Positions 24,297 to 32,833 are shown, counted from the first letter of the stretch. The stretch: DNA of 49,486 nucleotides from an uncultured Erysipelotrichaceae bacterium (GCA_902786275.1 CADACC010000004.1:1-49486); one strand, 5' to 3'. Made by a program: numbers and translations. The notes: generated by a model from the letters alone, not told the origin.

Positions 24297-24863
24297 ATGA
24301 ATTTAACAGGTGTGGTTGAGGGTATTTTATTTGTTGTTGGTGATGAAGGCATAACTTTATCAGATTTATCTGAAACACTAGGAATTAGTGTTGATGAAAC
24401 CAAAGCAATATTAAAAGAACTTCAAAATGAATATGAAAAAGATACAAGAGGTATTAGGATTTCTTTTTTAGGAGATGCTTTTAAACTAACTACTAAAAAA
24501 GAACATAAAGAGTACTATGAAAAATTAGTAGATCAAGGAGAATTAACTCCGCTTTCTCAAGCATCTTTAGAAACCCTTGCAATTATTGCATATAATCAAC
24601 CAATTACAAGAGTTGAAGTAGATGAGATGAGAGGAGTATCATCTCAGCACATTATAAGAAGATTAGTTGCTAGAAATCTAGTTAAAGCATCTGGAAAAAG
24701 TGATTTACCTGGTAGACCTAATTTATATGAAACAACTTCAGACTTCTTAGATTATTTTGGTTTATCAACAATAAGTGATTTACCAAAACTTGAAGATGAA
24801 GTAAATGAGAATAAAGAAACTGAATTATTTACTTCAATTTATAAAGAAGATGTAGAAAAATAA
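24297..24863 (+). CDS. scpB: Segregation and condensation protein B
   Basis: Kite-type partner of ScpA, a dimer of tandem winged helices. 188 residues. Visible: VEGILFVVGDEGITLSDLSETLGI, LSQASLETLAIIAYNQPITRVEVDEMRGV and LVKASGKSDLPGRPNLYETTSDFLDYFGL, all family hallmarks. Co-transcribed with scpA. Confidence 0.97.
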   Translation: MNLTGVVEGILFVVGDEGITLSDLSETLGISVDETKAILKELQNEYEKDTRGIRISFLGDAFKLTTKKEHKEYYEKLVDQGELTPLSQASLETLAIIAYNQPITRVEVDEMRGVSSQHIIRRLVARNLVKASGKSDLPGRPNLYETTSDFLDYFGLSTISDLPKLEDEVNENKETELFTSIYKEDVEK

Positions 24864-24886
24864 AGTATTATATCTTATAATACTTT
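24862..24886. other. A+T-rich 11-bp palindrome between scpB and tRNA-Leu
   Basis: AAAGTATTATA (24862-24872) and TATAATACTTT (24876-24886), loop TCT. No T-run follows. The right arm contains TATAAT (24876-24881), which may be the tRNA promoter -10; the palindrome could also weakly end scpB mRNA. Confidence 0.4.
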
Positions 24887-24892
24887 ATACAT

Positions 24893-24978
24893 GCCTGCGT
24901 GGTGAAATGGTAGACGCGTTGGACTCAAAATCCAATGGTAGCAATACCGTGTCGGTTCAAGTCCGACCGCAGGCACCA
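24893..24978 (+). tRNA. tRNA-Leu (CAA)
   Basis: 86 nt including encoded CCA. Acceptor GCCTGCG/CGCAGGC with discriminator A. Anticodon stem TTGGA/TCCAA with loop CTCAAAA gives CAA, reading UUG. The long variable arm confirms a class II Leu tRNA. Confidence 0.97.
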
Positions 24979-24990
24979 TATAATAAAAAT

Positions 24991-25018
24991 AAATCAATCA
25001 TATGATTGATTTTTTTAT
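24991..25018 (+). terminator. Terminator after tRNA-Leu
   Basis: AAATCAAT and ATTGATTT arms around CATATG, followed by a T-run. Confidence 0.85.
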
Positions 25019-25041
25019 TTGTCTTTCAAATTAATTTAATG

Positions 25042-25070
25042 TTTACAATATAACTTAAAAATTCTATAAT
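25042..25070 (+). promoter_or_regulatory. Sigma-A promoter
   Basis: TTTACA (25042-25047), 17 nt, TATAAT (25065-25070); drives the unknown gene at 25102. Confidence 0.75.
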
Positions 25071-25101
25071 ATGTAGCAACTTACTTGAAGGGGAGTTATT
25101 T

Positions 25102-25683
25102 ATGGTTATTTTTGATAATAGTAATACTTATAATGGACAAATTAAAGGTTTATTATATTTAAACTTTATAGATGTTGATTATTTATTAACTAAATATGGA
25201 GAAGATGAGTTAAAGAAAAGATTACCTCATGACTATGTTGATCATTTTCTTAGCGAGCAATCTAGAAGAAATGGATTAGATAAACTTGATGTACAGTATT
25301 ATCCAATACTTTATGTTGCTATTCAAACAGATGAAGATGAAGAATTACTTCGTTTGATTAAAGAAGAAGTTAAAGAAGGTAAATTATATACAAAAAGTTA
25401 TTTAACAGGAATTACAGTTGATACACTTGATAATGAAATAAGAAGATTACTTGCTAAAAAAGATAAGCTTAATAATGAAGAACTATATGCTCTTAGATCT
25501 TATATGTTATCAAAGTATGTAAATGATAATATTAATAGGGCAAATGAATATACTAGGGATGATCAAGAGATTGGATATTTTGCACATTTTAAAGAATTCG
25601 AACAAATCACCGCCAATCTAAAAAAAGTTGGTGCTTCATCAGAAATTAAAGAATCAGATTATTTTAGTATAACAAGAGAATAA
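25102..25683 (+). CDS. Unknown soluble protein
   Basis: Protein of 193 residues, mostly helical and charged, with no membrane segment, signal or known motif. An unusual feature is the run QTDEDEELLRLIKEEVKEGK around residues 75-94. It has its own consensus-like promoter, RBS (AAGGGGAG) and terminator, so it is expressed alone. Family not recognised. Confidence 0.65.
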   Translation: MVIFDNSNTYNGQIKGLLYLNFIDVDYLLTKYGEDELKKRLPHDYVDHFLSEQSRRNGLDKLDVQYYPILYVAIQTDEDEELLRLIKEEVKEGKLYTKSYLTGITVDTLDNEIRRLLAKKDKLNNEELYALRSYMLSKYVNDNINRANEYTRDDQEIGYFAHFKEFEQITANLKKVGASSEIKESDYFSITRE

Positions 25684-25689
25684 TATTAT

Positions 25690-25719
25690 AACCTAACTAA
25701 AGTAGTAGTTAGGTTTTTA
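25690..25719 (+). terminator. Intrinsic terminator
   Basis: AACCTAACT (25690-25698) and AGTTAGGTT (25707-25715), then TTTAT. Confidence 0.8.
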
Positions 25720-25762
25720 TATGTAAAGAAATCTATATATTAAATATAAAGATAATAATCCA

Positions 25763-25771
25763 TGTTATAAT
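25763..25771 (+). promoter_or_regulatory. Extended -10 promoter
   Basis: TGTTATAAT only 20 nt before the ATG at 25791, so the leader RNA would be about a dozen nt. Confidence 0.6.
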
Positions 25772-25790
25772 TAATGTGAGGAGTAAGCCT

Positions 25791-26711
25791 ATGGAAAAGA
25801 AAGATGAAAATAAAATAGAATCACTTGATTCATCAATTGTATTGGTTCAACTTGATGAATTTATGGATGATTTTGATAAATCTATGCATAAGTCAATTAA
25901 ACATGATTTGATTACTGCAGCAATTGCTGTTACTCCAATTTTAGTGGGTGTTGTTGGGTATGTAGTATTTAAAAGTCCTATTGTACTTACTGTTGGATGT
26001 TGTATGACAGCATCTGCTGCAATAGTAAAAAATGTCCGCGAAATGATAAAAGATTCTAAAGAATTAGAAAAAGAATTAGAAAAACCAAATTATAATAATG
26101 ATGATATTGATGAAGACAATATGACTCCGGAACAAGTGTTAGATAGAGGAATTGTACGAAAAAAAGGAGAAGATTTTTATACTCCTGAAATGAAATATGT
26201 TATTGAATATGGTAAAAATCATGTTGAATCTGAATCTGAAAGAAAATATAGAGAAGCAGTTGAGAAACAACAAGCTGAAATTAATAATCGAATTAGACTT
26301 GTAACAAAAGAAAATAAAAAACCTTTATCTAAAGATGATGTTATAAAACAAATCGTACATGAAATTGATGTATATTATATGGCTTATAAGCTTCCAGATA
26401 TGAATATATCTAATACACAGTGGGACATTTATTTTGATACTTGTTATGCTTTTTTAGAAAAACGCGAAAAAATAGATGAATTCTTCAGAATTATGTCTAC
26501 AGTATGTAGCTGTACACTCGCAAGTGTTCTAGTTCATAATCGTAAGCAAATTACAATTGACGATTTTATAAAAGGTTTAGATTATTTAAAAATTTATGGT
26601 ATCAAAGAAAAAGAATCTAAAGTATTTCAAAATGTTCTTAAATCCCAAATGCCATCTTCTAAAGTTACTAGTTTAACAGACTATATAAATAAAAATGGTC
26701 AAAGAAAATAA
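25791..26711 (+). CDS. Unknown membrane protein with acidic soluble domain
   Basis: Protein of 306 residues. A 40-residue polar N-terminus is followed by two close hydrophobic segments (LITAAIAVTPILVGVVGYVVF and VLTVGCCMTASAAIV), a charged stalk and a helical C-terminal domain of about 200 residues. Both soluble parts probably face the cytoplasm. ATG at 25791 has GAGGAG 7 nt upstream; a GTG at 25776 overlaps the RBS and is rejected. The fold of the C-terminal domain is not recognised. Confidence 0.65.
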   Translation: MEKKDENKIESLDSSIVLVQLDEFMDDFDKSMHKSIKHDLITAAIAVTPILVGVVGYVVFKSPIVLTVGCCMTASAAIVKNVREMIKDSKELEKELEKPNYNNDDIDEDNMTPEQVLDRGIVRKKGEDFYTPEMKYVIEYGKNHVESESERKYREAVEKQQAEINNRIRLVTKENKKPLSKDDVIKQIVHEIDVYYMAYKLPDMNISNTQWDIYFDTCYAFLEKREKIDEFFRIMSTVCSCTLASVLVHNRKQITIDDFIKGLDYLKIYGIKEKESKVFQNVLKSQMPSSKVTSLTDYINKNGQRK

Positions 26712-26742
26712 AACTCGATAAAAATATCGAGTTTTTATTTTT
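26711..26742 (+). terminator. Intrinsic terminator
   Basis: AAACTCGATA (26711-26720) and TATCGAGTTT (26725-26734), loop AAAA, then T-rich run. Confidence 0.92.
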
Positions 26743-26774
26743 TGAAAATCTTACAAAATCAAATTGTTGCTAAA

Positions 26775-26803
26775 TTGACTTTTAATCATAAATATGCTAA
26801 GAT
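26775..26803 (+). promoter_or_regulatory. Sigma-A promoter
   Basis: TTGACT (26775-26780), 17 nt, TAAGAT (26798-26803), upstream of the hydrolase-like gene. Confidence 0.6.
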
Positions 26804-26830
26804 ATACCGCTAAACAAAGGGGTTGTGGTT

Positions 26831-27874
26831 ATGGGAGTAATTAAGTACGCTTCCAAATGGAATCGACAATTCAAAAAATGGGAAACACCTGAACACGATG
26901 AAAAGTTCAGAAGTTTTGCTGTTGGTTCATATTTACCACACACTGACATAATTCTTAATTCATCAGAACCTGAATATAACTATGTAATAATTAGTTATGG
27001 TTTTAGAGTAGAAGACCACTCAAATGATACATATAAAATTAATAAATATGAATTCTTTATAGATAGATTTGTTGATTACTTTATGAATAACTCAAAAAGT
27101 AATTATATAGTTAGATATGTAATGCTTGATGCAGACGCACCACTAGTTGAAGAAGCAAAAAAACTTGCATCATATATTGATAATCTTGCATCTATGCCTG
27201 GTACAAAATCTATAAACGTAGTAGGTTTATCAAAATGTGGCGCAATAAACATGTATACTCCAAAATATTTTAAAAATTCTAAATCATATGAATTAACTCA
27301 TGTATATAATATTGCAACTCCATATAGTGGAACTACTATGGCATCACCTTTATATTTTTATCCTAAAATAAAAGAACTAGTAACATCAAAATTAGGTGAT
27401 AACACAATATCAAACTTTATATATAAAAAACTTGTTGATTTTTATGAATCAAGAAGTAGTAATTCACATATGGATTATGATATAGCAAAACCTGGTGGAG
27501 TATCAGAAGATAAAAAAGATAACTATGATGAAGAGTTTATTAAAAATATATTTTCTGATGAGAATATAGAAGCTTTAAAGAAAATTAAAGGATTTGAAAA
27601 CTTTACTACTCATATCGATAAAGATGTAATAAAAAAAGCAATTCAAACAGGTGACTTTAATACAATAGGTCTTTGCATATTAAATAGTTGGTTTTTTGAT
27701 AAAAAATCAGACGGATTTGTTTTAACATCAGATCAAAAATTAATCGAAAACTATTTAGATGTTAAAAGTACAGATCTTGCATCAAGTCATATGATAATGA
27801 CTAGTGATTCACTAGATAGAGTATTAGAAAGTATTAATAAGAATGTTGAAAATAAACAAAGAACTAGATGTTAA
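26831..27874 (+). CDS. Alpha/beta-hydrolase-like (lipase-type) protein
   Basis: Protein of 347 residues, no signal peptide. NVVGLSKCGAINMY near residues 136-149 resembles a nucleophile elbow, but it reads GLSKCG rather than strict GxSxG. VYNIATPYSGTTMASP about 30 residues later matches the post-elbow strand of lipases (NIATPxxGT). A possible acid and His lie further on (DLASSHMIMTSD near residue 320). It may be an intracellular esterase or lipase-like protein; substrate unknown. ATG at 26831 follows AAAGGGG at 9 nt; GTG at 26825 is too close to the RBS. It stands alone between its own promoter and terminator. Confidence 0.6.
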   Translation: MGVIKYASKWNRQFKKWETPEHDEKFRSFAVGSYLPHTDIILNSSEPEYNYVIISYGFRVEDHSNDTYKINKYEFFIDRFVDYFMNNSKSNYIVRYVMLDADAPLVEEAKKLASYIDNLASMPGTKSINVVGLSKCGAINMYTPKYFKNSKSYELTHVYNIATPYSGTTMASPLYFYPKIKELVTSKLGDNTISNFIYKKLVDFYESRSSNSHMDYDIAKPGGVSEDKKDNYDEEFIKNIFSDENIEALKKIKGFENFTTHIDKDVIKKAIQTGDFNTIGLCILNSWFFDKKSDGFVLTSDQKLIENYLDVKSTDLASSHMIMTSDSLDRVLESINKNVENKQRTRC

Positions 27875-27894
27875 ATCATCTAGTTCTTTTTTTA
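27858..27894 (+). terminator. Terminator overlapping the hydrolase gene end
   Basis: AAAGAACTAGATG (27858-27870) and CATCTAGTTCTTT (27877-27889), a 13-bp stem with the stop codon in the loop, then T-run. Confidence 0.93.
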
Positions 27895-27906
27895 TTAAAT
27901 CTAGTG

Positions 27907-27915
27907 TGCTATAAT
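27907..27915 (+). promoter_or_regulatory. Extended -10 promoter
   Basis: TGCTATAAT, 25 nt before the GTG start at 27940. Confidence 0.6.
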
Positions 27916-27939
27916 TACAAATATAATAAGGTGGTAAAA

Positions 27940-28542
27940 GTGAAGAAAAAAGATTTATCAATAATATTTAATGTACTTATTATTATTTTTGAATTTCTTG
28001 GTATTTATTTAACAATTAAAACCAATGGAAAAGTTAACTTTGTTTATTATACAGAAGATAGTAATATTCTTTGCTTATTATCATCGTCTTTATTTATTCT
28101 ATTTATTGCCTTTAATAAAAAAATACCTAAATGGTTATCAATTCTTAAATATATATCAACAATAGGTTTAGTAATTACATTTTTAACAGTTTTATTTATA
28201 TTAATGCCTTTATATGGATTTAATTATCACTTCTTATTATTAGATGGATCACTTTTTTATCATCACTTAATATGTCCAATACTTGCATTTGTAACCTTTG
28301 TCTTCTTTGATGATCTAAAATTATTTGATTTTAAAGATACATTTATAGGTTTAACTTTTACTATTGTATATGCAATTATATTAATTACACTTAATATACT
28401 AAATAAAGTAAGTGGACCTTATCCATTTTTGAAGGTAAGTGATCAAAGCATAACTACTTCAATAGTTTGGTTTATTGTATTAATATCACTATCGTATATT
28501 ATTTCTTATGTTTTAAGTATTTTACACAATAAAAATAGATAA
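27940..28542 (+). CDS. Six-TM membrane protein, Pr6Pr / FAR-17a-like
   Basis: Integral membrane protein of 200 residues with six hydrophobic segments. The pattern YYTEDSNILCLLSS in TM2, LFYHHLICPILAF near TM4 and SGPYPFLK between TM5 and TM6 recalls the Pr6Pr/FAR-17a family of integral membrane proteins, whose function in bacteria is unsettled. GTG at 27940 follows AAGGTGGTAAAA; an earlier frame start lies inside the preceding terminator. Confidence 0.65.
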   Translation: MKKKDLSIIFNVLIIIFEFLGIYLTIKTNGKVNFVYYTEDSNILCLLSSSLFILFIAFNKKIPKWLSILKYISTIGLVITFLTVLFILMPLYGFNYHFLLLDGSLFYHHLICPILAFVTFVFFDDLKLFDFKDTFIGLTFTIVYAIILITLNILNKVSGPYPFLKVSDQSITTSIVWFIVLISLSYIISYVLSILHNKNR

Positions 28543-28564
28543 TTTGAATATTATCTATTTTTTT
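28534..28564 (+). terminator. Intrinsic terminator
   Basis: AATAGATAAT (28534-28543) and ATTATCTATT (28550-28559) with T-run; stop codon in the stem. Confidence 0.88.
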
Positions 28565-28615
28565 GTATATATCTATAAAAATTATTTAAAATAACTTTAG
28601 AAGGTGTAATTCATT

Positions 28616-28795
28616 ATGAACAGTAAAAATTTAGTTATTTTAAATAATATTTTTAAAGATAGTTATAATTCACTTCTTTATATGAAGGAAAATAATATGG
28701 ATAAAGATACAAATCTTTCTAAATTATATGACTTATTTTATGACACAAATGATACTATCGAAGAAATATTAAATATTTTAGGAGCAAATGAATAA
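28616..28795 (+). CDS. Short helical protein (59 aa), first of a related pair
   Basis: ATG-started frame of 59 residues preceded by AGAAGGTG. The product is helical and acidic with the segment LSKLYDLFYDTNDTIEEIL. It overlaps the next small gene, which carries a similar segment (VKEKLYSLLLDYIDLSSMF); the shared spacing is KLYxLxxDxxD. The two may be divergent duplicates acting as a heterodimer. Function unknown. Confidence 0.55.
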   Translation: MNSKNLVILNNIFKDSYNSLLYMKENNMDKDTNLSKLYDLFYDTNDTIEEILNILGANE

Positions 28796-29021
28796 TATGG
28801 AAAATGTTATCAAGTGTTATAAAAATAATTTAGATAATATATATTATTTATTTAATAATGTTACTGATGAAATTGTTAAAGAAAAACTATATAGCTTGTT
28901 ATTAGATTATATAGATTTAAGCAGTATGTTTAATAATTTATCAATGGAAAATAATAAAGATGTAAATATGATTAATATTCTTTATAGTATATATAAGAAA
29001 AAAATAGATAACTTAAAATAA
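28788..29021 (+). CDS. Short helical protein (77 aa), second of the pair
   Basis: 77 residues, helical, no membrane segment. It overlaps the previous gene by 8 nt and uses AGGAG (28780-28784). The ATG at 28788 is close to that site (3 nt) and the ATG at 28797 is 12 nt away, so the start is uncertain by three codons. Similar in layout to its upstream neighbour, suggesting a co-translated partner. Confidence 0.6.
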   Translation: MNNMENVIKCYKNNLDNIYYLFNNVTDEIVKEKLYSLLLDYIDLSSMFNNLSMENNKDVNMINILYSIYKKKIDNLK

Positions 29022-29040
29022 GTTATCTTTCTTTTATTTA
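29007..29040 (+). terminator. Intrinsic terminator after the small-protein pair
   Basis: GATAACTTA (29007-29015) and TAAGTTATC (29019-29027), then TTTCTTTTATTT. Confidence 0.85.
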
Positions 29041-29046
29041 TATTTG

Positions 29047-29055
29047 TGGTATAAT
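29047..29055 (+). promoter_or_regulatory. Extended -10 promoter of tRNA-Gln
   Basis: TGGTATAAT, 15 nt before the mature tRNA 5' end. Confidence 0.65.
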
Positions 29056-29069
29056 ACTTCATAGTTAAC

Positions 29070-29145
29070 TGCCCAGTAGCCAAGCGGTAAGGCATCGGAC
29101 TCTGGATCCGACATTCCATAGGTTCGAATCCTATCTGGGCAACCA
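29070..29145 (+). tRNA. tRNA-Gln (CTG)
   Basis: 76 nt with encoded CCA. Acceptor TGCCCAG/CTGGGCA (U1-A72, as in bacterial Gln tRNA), discriminator A. Anticodon stem TCGGA/TCCGA with loop CTCTGGA gives CUG, reading CAG. It lies 28 nt upstream of gltX. Confidence 0.96.
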
Positions 29146-29173
29146 TATATTATGTTAGAAAGTAGTGATATAT

Positions 29174-30829
29174 ATGACAAATAAGGAATTAGCTGATTTA
29201 ATATTTCCAGATATAGATAAAGATATAAAATATTATGAGAATAAATATCAACCTAGAGATTTACCTGAGGGAGCAAAGGTTACTAGATTTGCACCATCTC
29301 CAACAGGTTATATGCATCTAGGTGGTTTTTTCCAAGCAATCATTGATTACGTTCTTGCCAAAAATTCTAATGGATTATTTTATTTAAGAATTGAAGATAC
29401 TGATACAAAAAGAGAAGTTAAAGAAGCTGTTGATTTAATTTTTGAGTCTTTAAATCACTATGGAATTAAACCTGATGAATTTGAATATAACGGTGAGGTA
29501 ACTGGTAACTATGGACCATACTTTCAAAGTGAAAGAAAAGAAATATATCATACTTTTATTAAATATTTAATTGAAATTGGAAGAGCATATCCATGTTTTT
29601 GTACTAAAGAAGAATTAGACGAACTAAGAAAACATCAAGAAGAAAGAAAATTTAGAACAGGATACTATGGAAGATATGCTAAATGTAGAATCCTTCCTAT
29701 TGAAAAACAAATTGAAAAAATTAAAAATGGTGAAGATTATGTTATTAGATTTAAATCTGAAGGTAACTTTGATTTAAAATTTAAAACAGAAGACCAAGTA
29801 AAGGGAACTTTAGAACTTTCACAAAATGATGAAGATTTTGTAATCATGAAATCTAGTGATAAACTTCCAACTTATCATTTTGCTCATATAGTTGATGATT
29901 ATTTAATGAAAACAACTCATGTAGTAAGAGGAGAAGAATGGCTTTCTAGTTTACCTAAACATTTAGAATTATTTAGAGCTTTTGGCTTTAAAGCTCCTAA
30001 ATATGTTCATACACCGCTTTTAGTTAAAAAAGATGGAAATAGTATTAGAAAGATTTCCAAAAGAAAAGATCCAGAAGCATCAATGTCTTATTATAAAGAT
30101 AAAGGATATCCAACCGAAGCTTTAATTGAATCTTTAATGACTATTATTAATAGTAACTATGAAGAGTGGCATACACAAAATCCAGATAAAAAGTTCTACG
30201 AATTTCAATATAGTCCTAAAAAGATGTCATCAGCCGGTGGTGCTTTCTTTGATCTAGATAAACTTGATAACATTTCAAGAAATGTTATATCTAAAATGAC
30301 TAAAGATGAAGTATATGATAATTTATATAAATGGGCTGATGAATATAATAAAGAATTTGCATCCATTATTTCAAAAGATGTAGATTACACTAAATCTATT
30401 TTAAATATTGAAAGAGAACAAAAGAAGCCAAGAAAAGACTATGTATATTATTCTGATATCGAAAATCAAATATGGTATATGTTCCCAGAACTATTTGATA
30501 AACATGAAAAAGTTTATGAATGGGGAACTATTAATGATATAAATGAAATTAAAAATATTGTTAGTACATATTTTGATAAGTATTATGATAATAAAGATGA
30601 TAAGGAAACTTGGTTTAATGAAGTTAAAGAGTTATGTGATGAACTTGGTTATGCATCAGATATGAAAGCATATAAAGAAAATCCAGAAGATTTTAAAGGT
30701 AGCGTAGCTGATGTATCAACAGTAATAAGAGTAGCTATAACAACTAAGTCAATGACTCCTGATTTATATGAAATACTTAAACTTCTTTCTAAAGAAGAAA
30801 TTGAAAAAAGAATCAATTTAATAAAATAA
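29174..30829 (+). CDS. gltX: Glutamyl-tRNA synthetase
   Basis: Class Ic synthetase attaching Glu to tRNA-Glu, and probably to tRNA-Gln if the enzyme is non-discriminating. Motifs: RFAPSPTGYMHLGG (HIGH-equivalent at about residues 48-51), RIEDTDTKR, and KISKRKD (KMSKS, near residue 292). At 551 residues it is longer than typical GluRS (about 485) and has the KISKRKDPEASMSYY and NSNYEEW features of a distinct clostridial/mollicute-like branch. ATG at 29174 follows GAAAGTAGTG. There is no T-box, and it probably shares the tRNA-Gln promoter. Confidence 0.92.
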   Translation: MTNKELADLIFPDIDKDIKYYENKYQPRDLPEGAKVTRFAPSPTGYMHLGGFFQAIIDYVLAKNSNGLFYLRIEDTDTKREVKEAVDLIFESLNHYGIKPDEFEYNGEVTGNYGPYFQSERKEIYHTFIKYLIEIGRAYPCFCTKEELDELRKHQEERKFRTGYYGRYAKCRILPIEKQIEKIKNGEDYVIRFKSEGNFDLKFKTEDQVKGTLELSQNDEDFVIMKSSDKLPTYHFAHIVDDYLMKTTHVVRGEEWLSSLPKHLELFRAFGFKAPKYVHTPLLVKKDGNSIRKISKRKDPEASMSYYKDKGYPTEALIESLMTIINSNYEEWHTQNPDKKFYEFQYSPKKMSSAGGAFFDLDKLDNISRNVISKMTKDEVYDNLYKWADEYNKEFASIISKDVDYTKSILNIEREQKKPRKDYVYYSDIENQIWYMFPELFDKHEKVYEWGTINDINEIKNIVSTYFDKYYDNKDDKETWFNEVKELCDELGYASDMKAYKENPEDFKGSVADVSTVIRVAITTKSMTPDLYEILKLLSKEEIEKRINLIK

Positions 30830-30856
30830 TGTAATTGATATTACATTATTTTTTAA
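30825..30856 (+). terminator. Terminator after gltX
   Basis: AATAATGTAAT (30825-30835) and ATTACATTATT (30840-30850), loop TGAT, then T-run; stop codon in the 5' arm. Confidence 0.9.
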
Positions 30857-30883
30857 TATAATATTAAGTGTAGGTGATGTTAA

Positions 30884-32419
30884 GTGGATAACATGAAATT
30901 AATTACTGAAATAGCTAAAGAAAATAATATTGATAGTGACTTAGATTTATATGGTAAATATAAAGCTAAAATAAATGAATATATTCCCAAAAATAATAAA
31001 AAAGGGAAACTTATTTTAGTTACATCAACTAATCCAACTCCAATGGGAGAAGGTAAAACCACTTTAAGTATAGGTTTAGTAGATTCACTAAAATATTTGA
31101 ATAAAAATGCTGTGGTTGTTTTAAGAGAACCATCACTTGGACCTGTATTTGGATCAAAAGGTGGAGCTGCAGGTGGAGGATTAGCTAAAGTTGTTCCAGA
31201 AGATGATATTAATCTTCACTTTAATGGAGACTTCCATGCTATTACTTCTGCAAATAACTTGCTTTGTGCAATTATTGATAATCATATTTATCAAGGTAAT
31301 GAACTTAAAATAAAGGAAGTTACTTTTAAAAGATGTTTAGATGTTAATGATAGAGCATTAAGACATATTAAACTTGATTCAAGAGAAGAATCATTCGTTA
31401 TAACTCCAGCTAGTGAAATAATGGCTATATTTTGTTTAAGCACAAGTTTTGATGATTTAAAAAGAAGACTTGGAAATATAATTGTAGGTTTTAATGAAGA
31501 TAATAAAGCTGTTTTAGCAAAAGAACTTAACTGTGTTGATGCTTTAGCACTTCTTCTTAAAGACGCAATTAAACCAAATTTAGTTCAAACATTATTTAAT
31601 AGCCCTGCAATAGTTCATGGTGGTCCATTTGCTAACATAGCTCATGGATGTAATAGTGTTATTGCAACTAAATACGCTTTAGATAATTTTGACTACGTTG
31701 TAACCGAAGCTGGATTCGGAAGCGACTGTGGAGCATTAAAATTCTTAGATTTAAAATGTAATGTTGCGAATATATATCCAGATTTAATAGTTATAAATTC
31801 AACAATTAAAGCACTTAAGTATAATGGTAATGATAACTTAAAAGAAGGATTTGAAAACCTTAAATACCATATAAATTTAATGAAGAATTATTCTGATAGA
31901 ATTATTGTATCACTTAATAAATTTGATACAGATACAGATGATGAAATTAATGAATTAAAAGAATTAGTTGAAAATGAAAATGTTCCATTTGTTGTATCAA
32001 CAATGTTTAAAGATGGAAATACTGGATGTTTAGATCTTGCAAATTTAATTGATGAATATGCGGTTAATGAGAAAAGATTTAAAGCATATGAAAACGAAGA
32101 TTCAATTTATGAAAAAATTGAAAAACTATGTCATATGTATGGAGCCAAAGAAGTAATATATACTGATGAAGCTAAGAAGAATATTGATAAAGTATTAAAT
32201 GATGATCTATATAAAAACTTTAGAATATGCATTGCAAAAACTCCTGCATCAATTACCGATGATAAAAACAAGCTTGGTGCACCAAAAGATTTTACAATGA
32301 CAGTAACTAATATTCAAGTTGAAGGTGGAGCAGAATTTATAGTTGTATATATGGGTAATATATTAACAATGCCAGGACTTGGAAAAACTCCTAACTATGA
32401 AAAAATTAGAATATCATAA
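30884..32419 (+). CDS. fhs: Formate--tetrahydrofolate ligase
   Basis: ATP-dependent synthesis of 10-formyl-THF from formate, feeding purines and formyl-Met-tRNA. The family signature TPMGEGKTT is at residues 52-60, with LREPSLGPVFGSKGGAAGGG and FHAITSANNLL following. At 511 residues it is about 45 shorter than the usual 556, with loss spread over the middle and C-terminal regions rather than a clear truncation. GTG at 30884 is used, with AGGTGAT 5 nt upstream; the ATG at 30893 would be 14 nt away. Confidence 0.96.
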   Translation: MDNMKLITEIAKENNIDSDLDLYGKYKAKINEYIPKNNKKGKLILVTSTNPTPMGEGKTTLSIGLVDSLKYLNKNAVVVLREPSLGPVFGSKGGAAGGGLAKVVPEDDINLHFNGDFHAITSANNLLCAIIDNHIYQGNELKIKEVTFKRCLDVNDRALRHIKLDSREESFVITPASEIMAIFCLSTSFDDLKRRLGNIIVGFNEDNKAVLAKELNCVDALALLLKDAIKPNLVQTLFNSPAIVHGGPFANIAHGCNSVIATKYALDNFDYVVTEAGFGSDCGALKFLDLKCNVANIYPDLIVINSTIKALKYNGNDNLKEGFENLKYHINLMKNYSDRIIVSLNKFDTDTDDEINELKELVENENVPFVVSTMFKDGNTGCLDLANLIDEYAVNEKRFKAYENEDSIYEKIEKLCHMYGAKEVIYTDEAKKNIDKVLNDDLYKNFRICIAKTPASITDDKNKLGAPKDFTMTVTNIQVEGGAEFIVVYMGNILTMPGLGKTPNYEKIRIS

Positions 32420-32426
32420 AATGGGT

Positions 32427-32455
32427 TTTACATTTTATGAATAATTTAGTAAAAT
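32427..32455 (+). promoter_or_regulatory. Promoter of the first lipoprotein gene
   Basis: TTTACA (32427-32432), 17 nt, TAAAAT (32450-32455). Same boxes and spacing as the promoter of the next paralogue (32873-32901); the TTTAGTAAAATAT block is shared. Confidence 0.65.
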
Positions 32456-32479
32456 ATTAATAGAAAGGAGTATGGACTA

Positions 32480-32833
32480 ATGAAAAAGACTTTAGTTTTA
32501 GGTGCTTCTGTTTTACTACTTGCTGGATGTGGAAGTAAAATTAAATGTTCTCAAGAAATCAAAGAAGGCGGAAAGACTATCAAAGCTAGCATTATTGCTA
32601 ACGTTAAAAAAGATAAAATTCAAGACTTCTCTGTAGAATATAAATTACCTTCAAAAAGCGACGCAGAAAAAGTTTGTAAAGTAATGAGCAAAGCTAAATG
32701 TAGTGGTAAAACTGTTAAGCTTGAAGGCGACGATGCTTTATCTATGATTGGTCTATCTAAAGACAGATTAAAAAACACTTCTAAAGAAGACTTCAAAAAA
32801 GGTATGGAGCAAAGCGGTTACAAATGTAAATAG
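32480..32833 (+). CDS. Small lipoprotein, first of two paralogues
   Basis: 117-residue secreted lipoprotein. Lipobox LLAGC ends the signal peptide (Cys17), so the mature protein is anchored in the outer leaflet. The mature part has three or four further Cys (KCSQ, KVCKV, KCSG and terminal YKCK), suggesting disulfides. It shares the pattern C...G[KG]...K..A.....K.K...F.V...L...DA...C with its neighbour. No function recognised; YehR/DUF1307-like lipoproteins have a similar size, but I do not claim the match. Confidence 0.75.
   Translation: MKKTLVLGASVLLLAGCGSKIKCSQEIKEGGKTIKASIIANVKKDKIQDFSVEYKLPSKSDAEKVCKVMSKAKCSGKTVKLEGDDALSMIGLSKDRLKNTSKEDFKKGMEQSGYKCK

Noticed and set aside
32415-32439. 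CATAAAATG/CATTTTATG hairpin after fhs as a terminator
   Set aside because: No T-run follows and it overlaps the promoter of the lipoprotein gene; possible weak terminator but not well supported.
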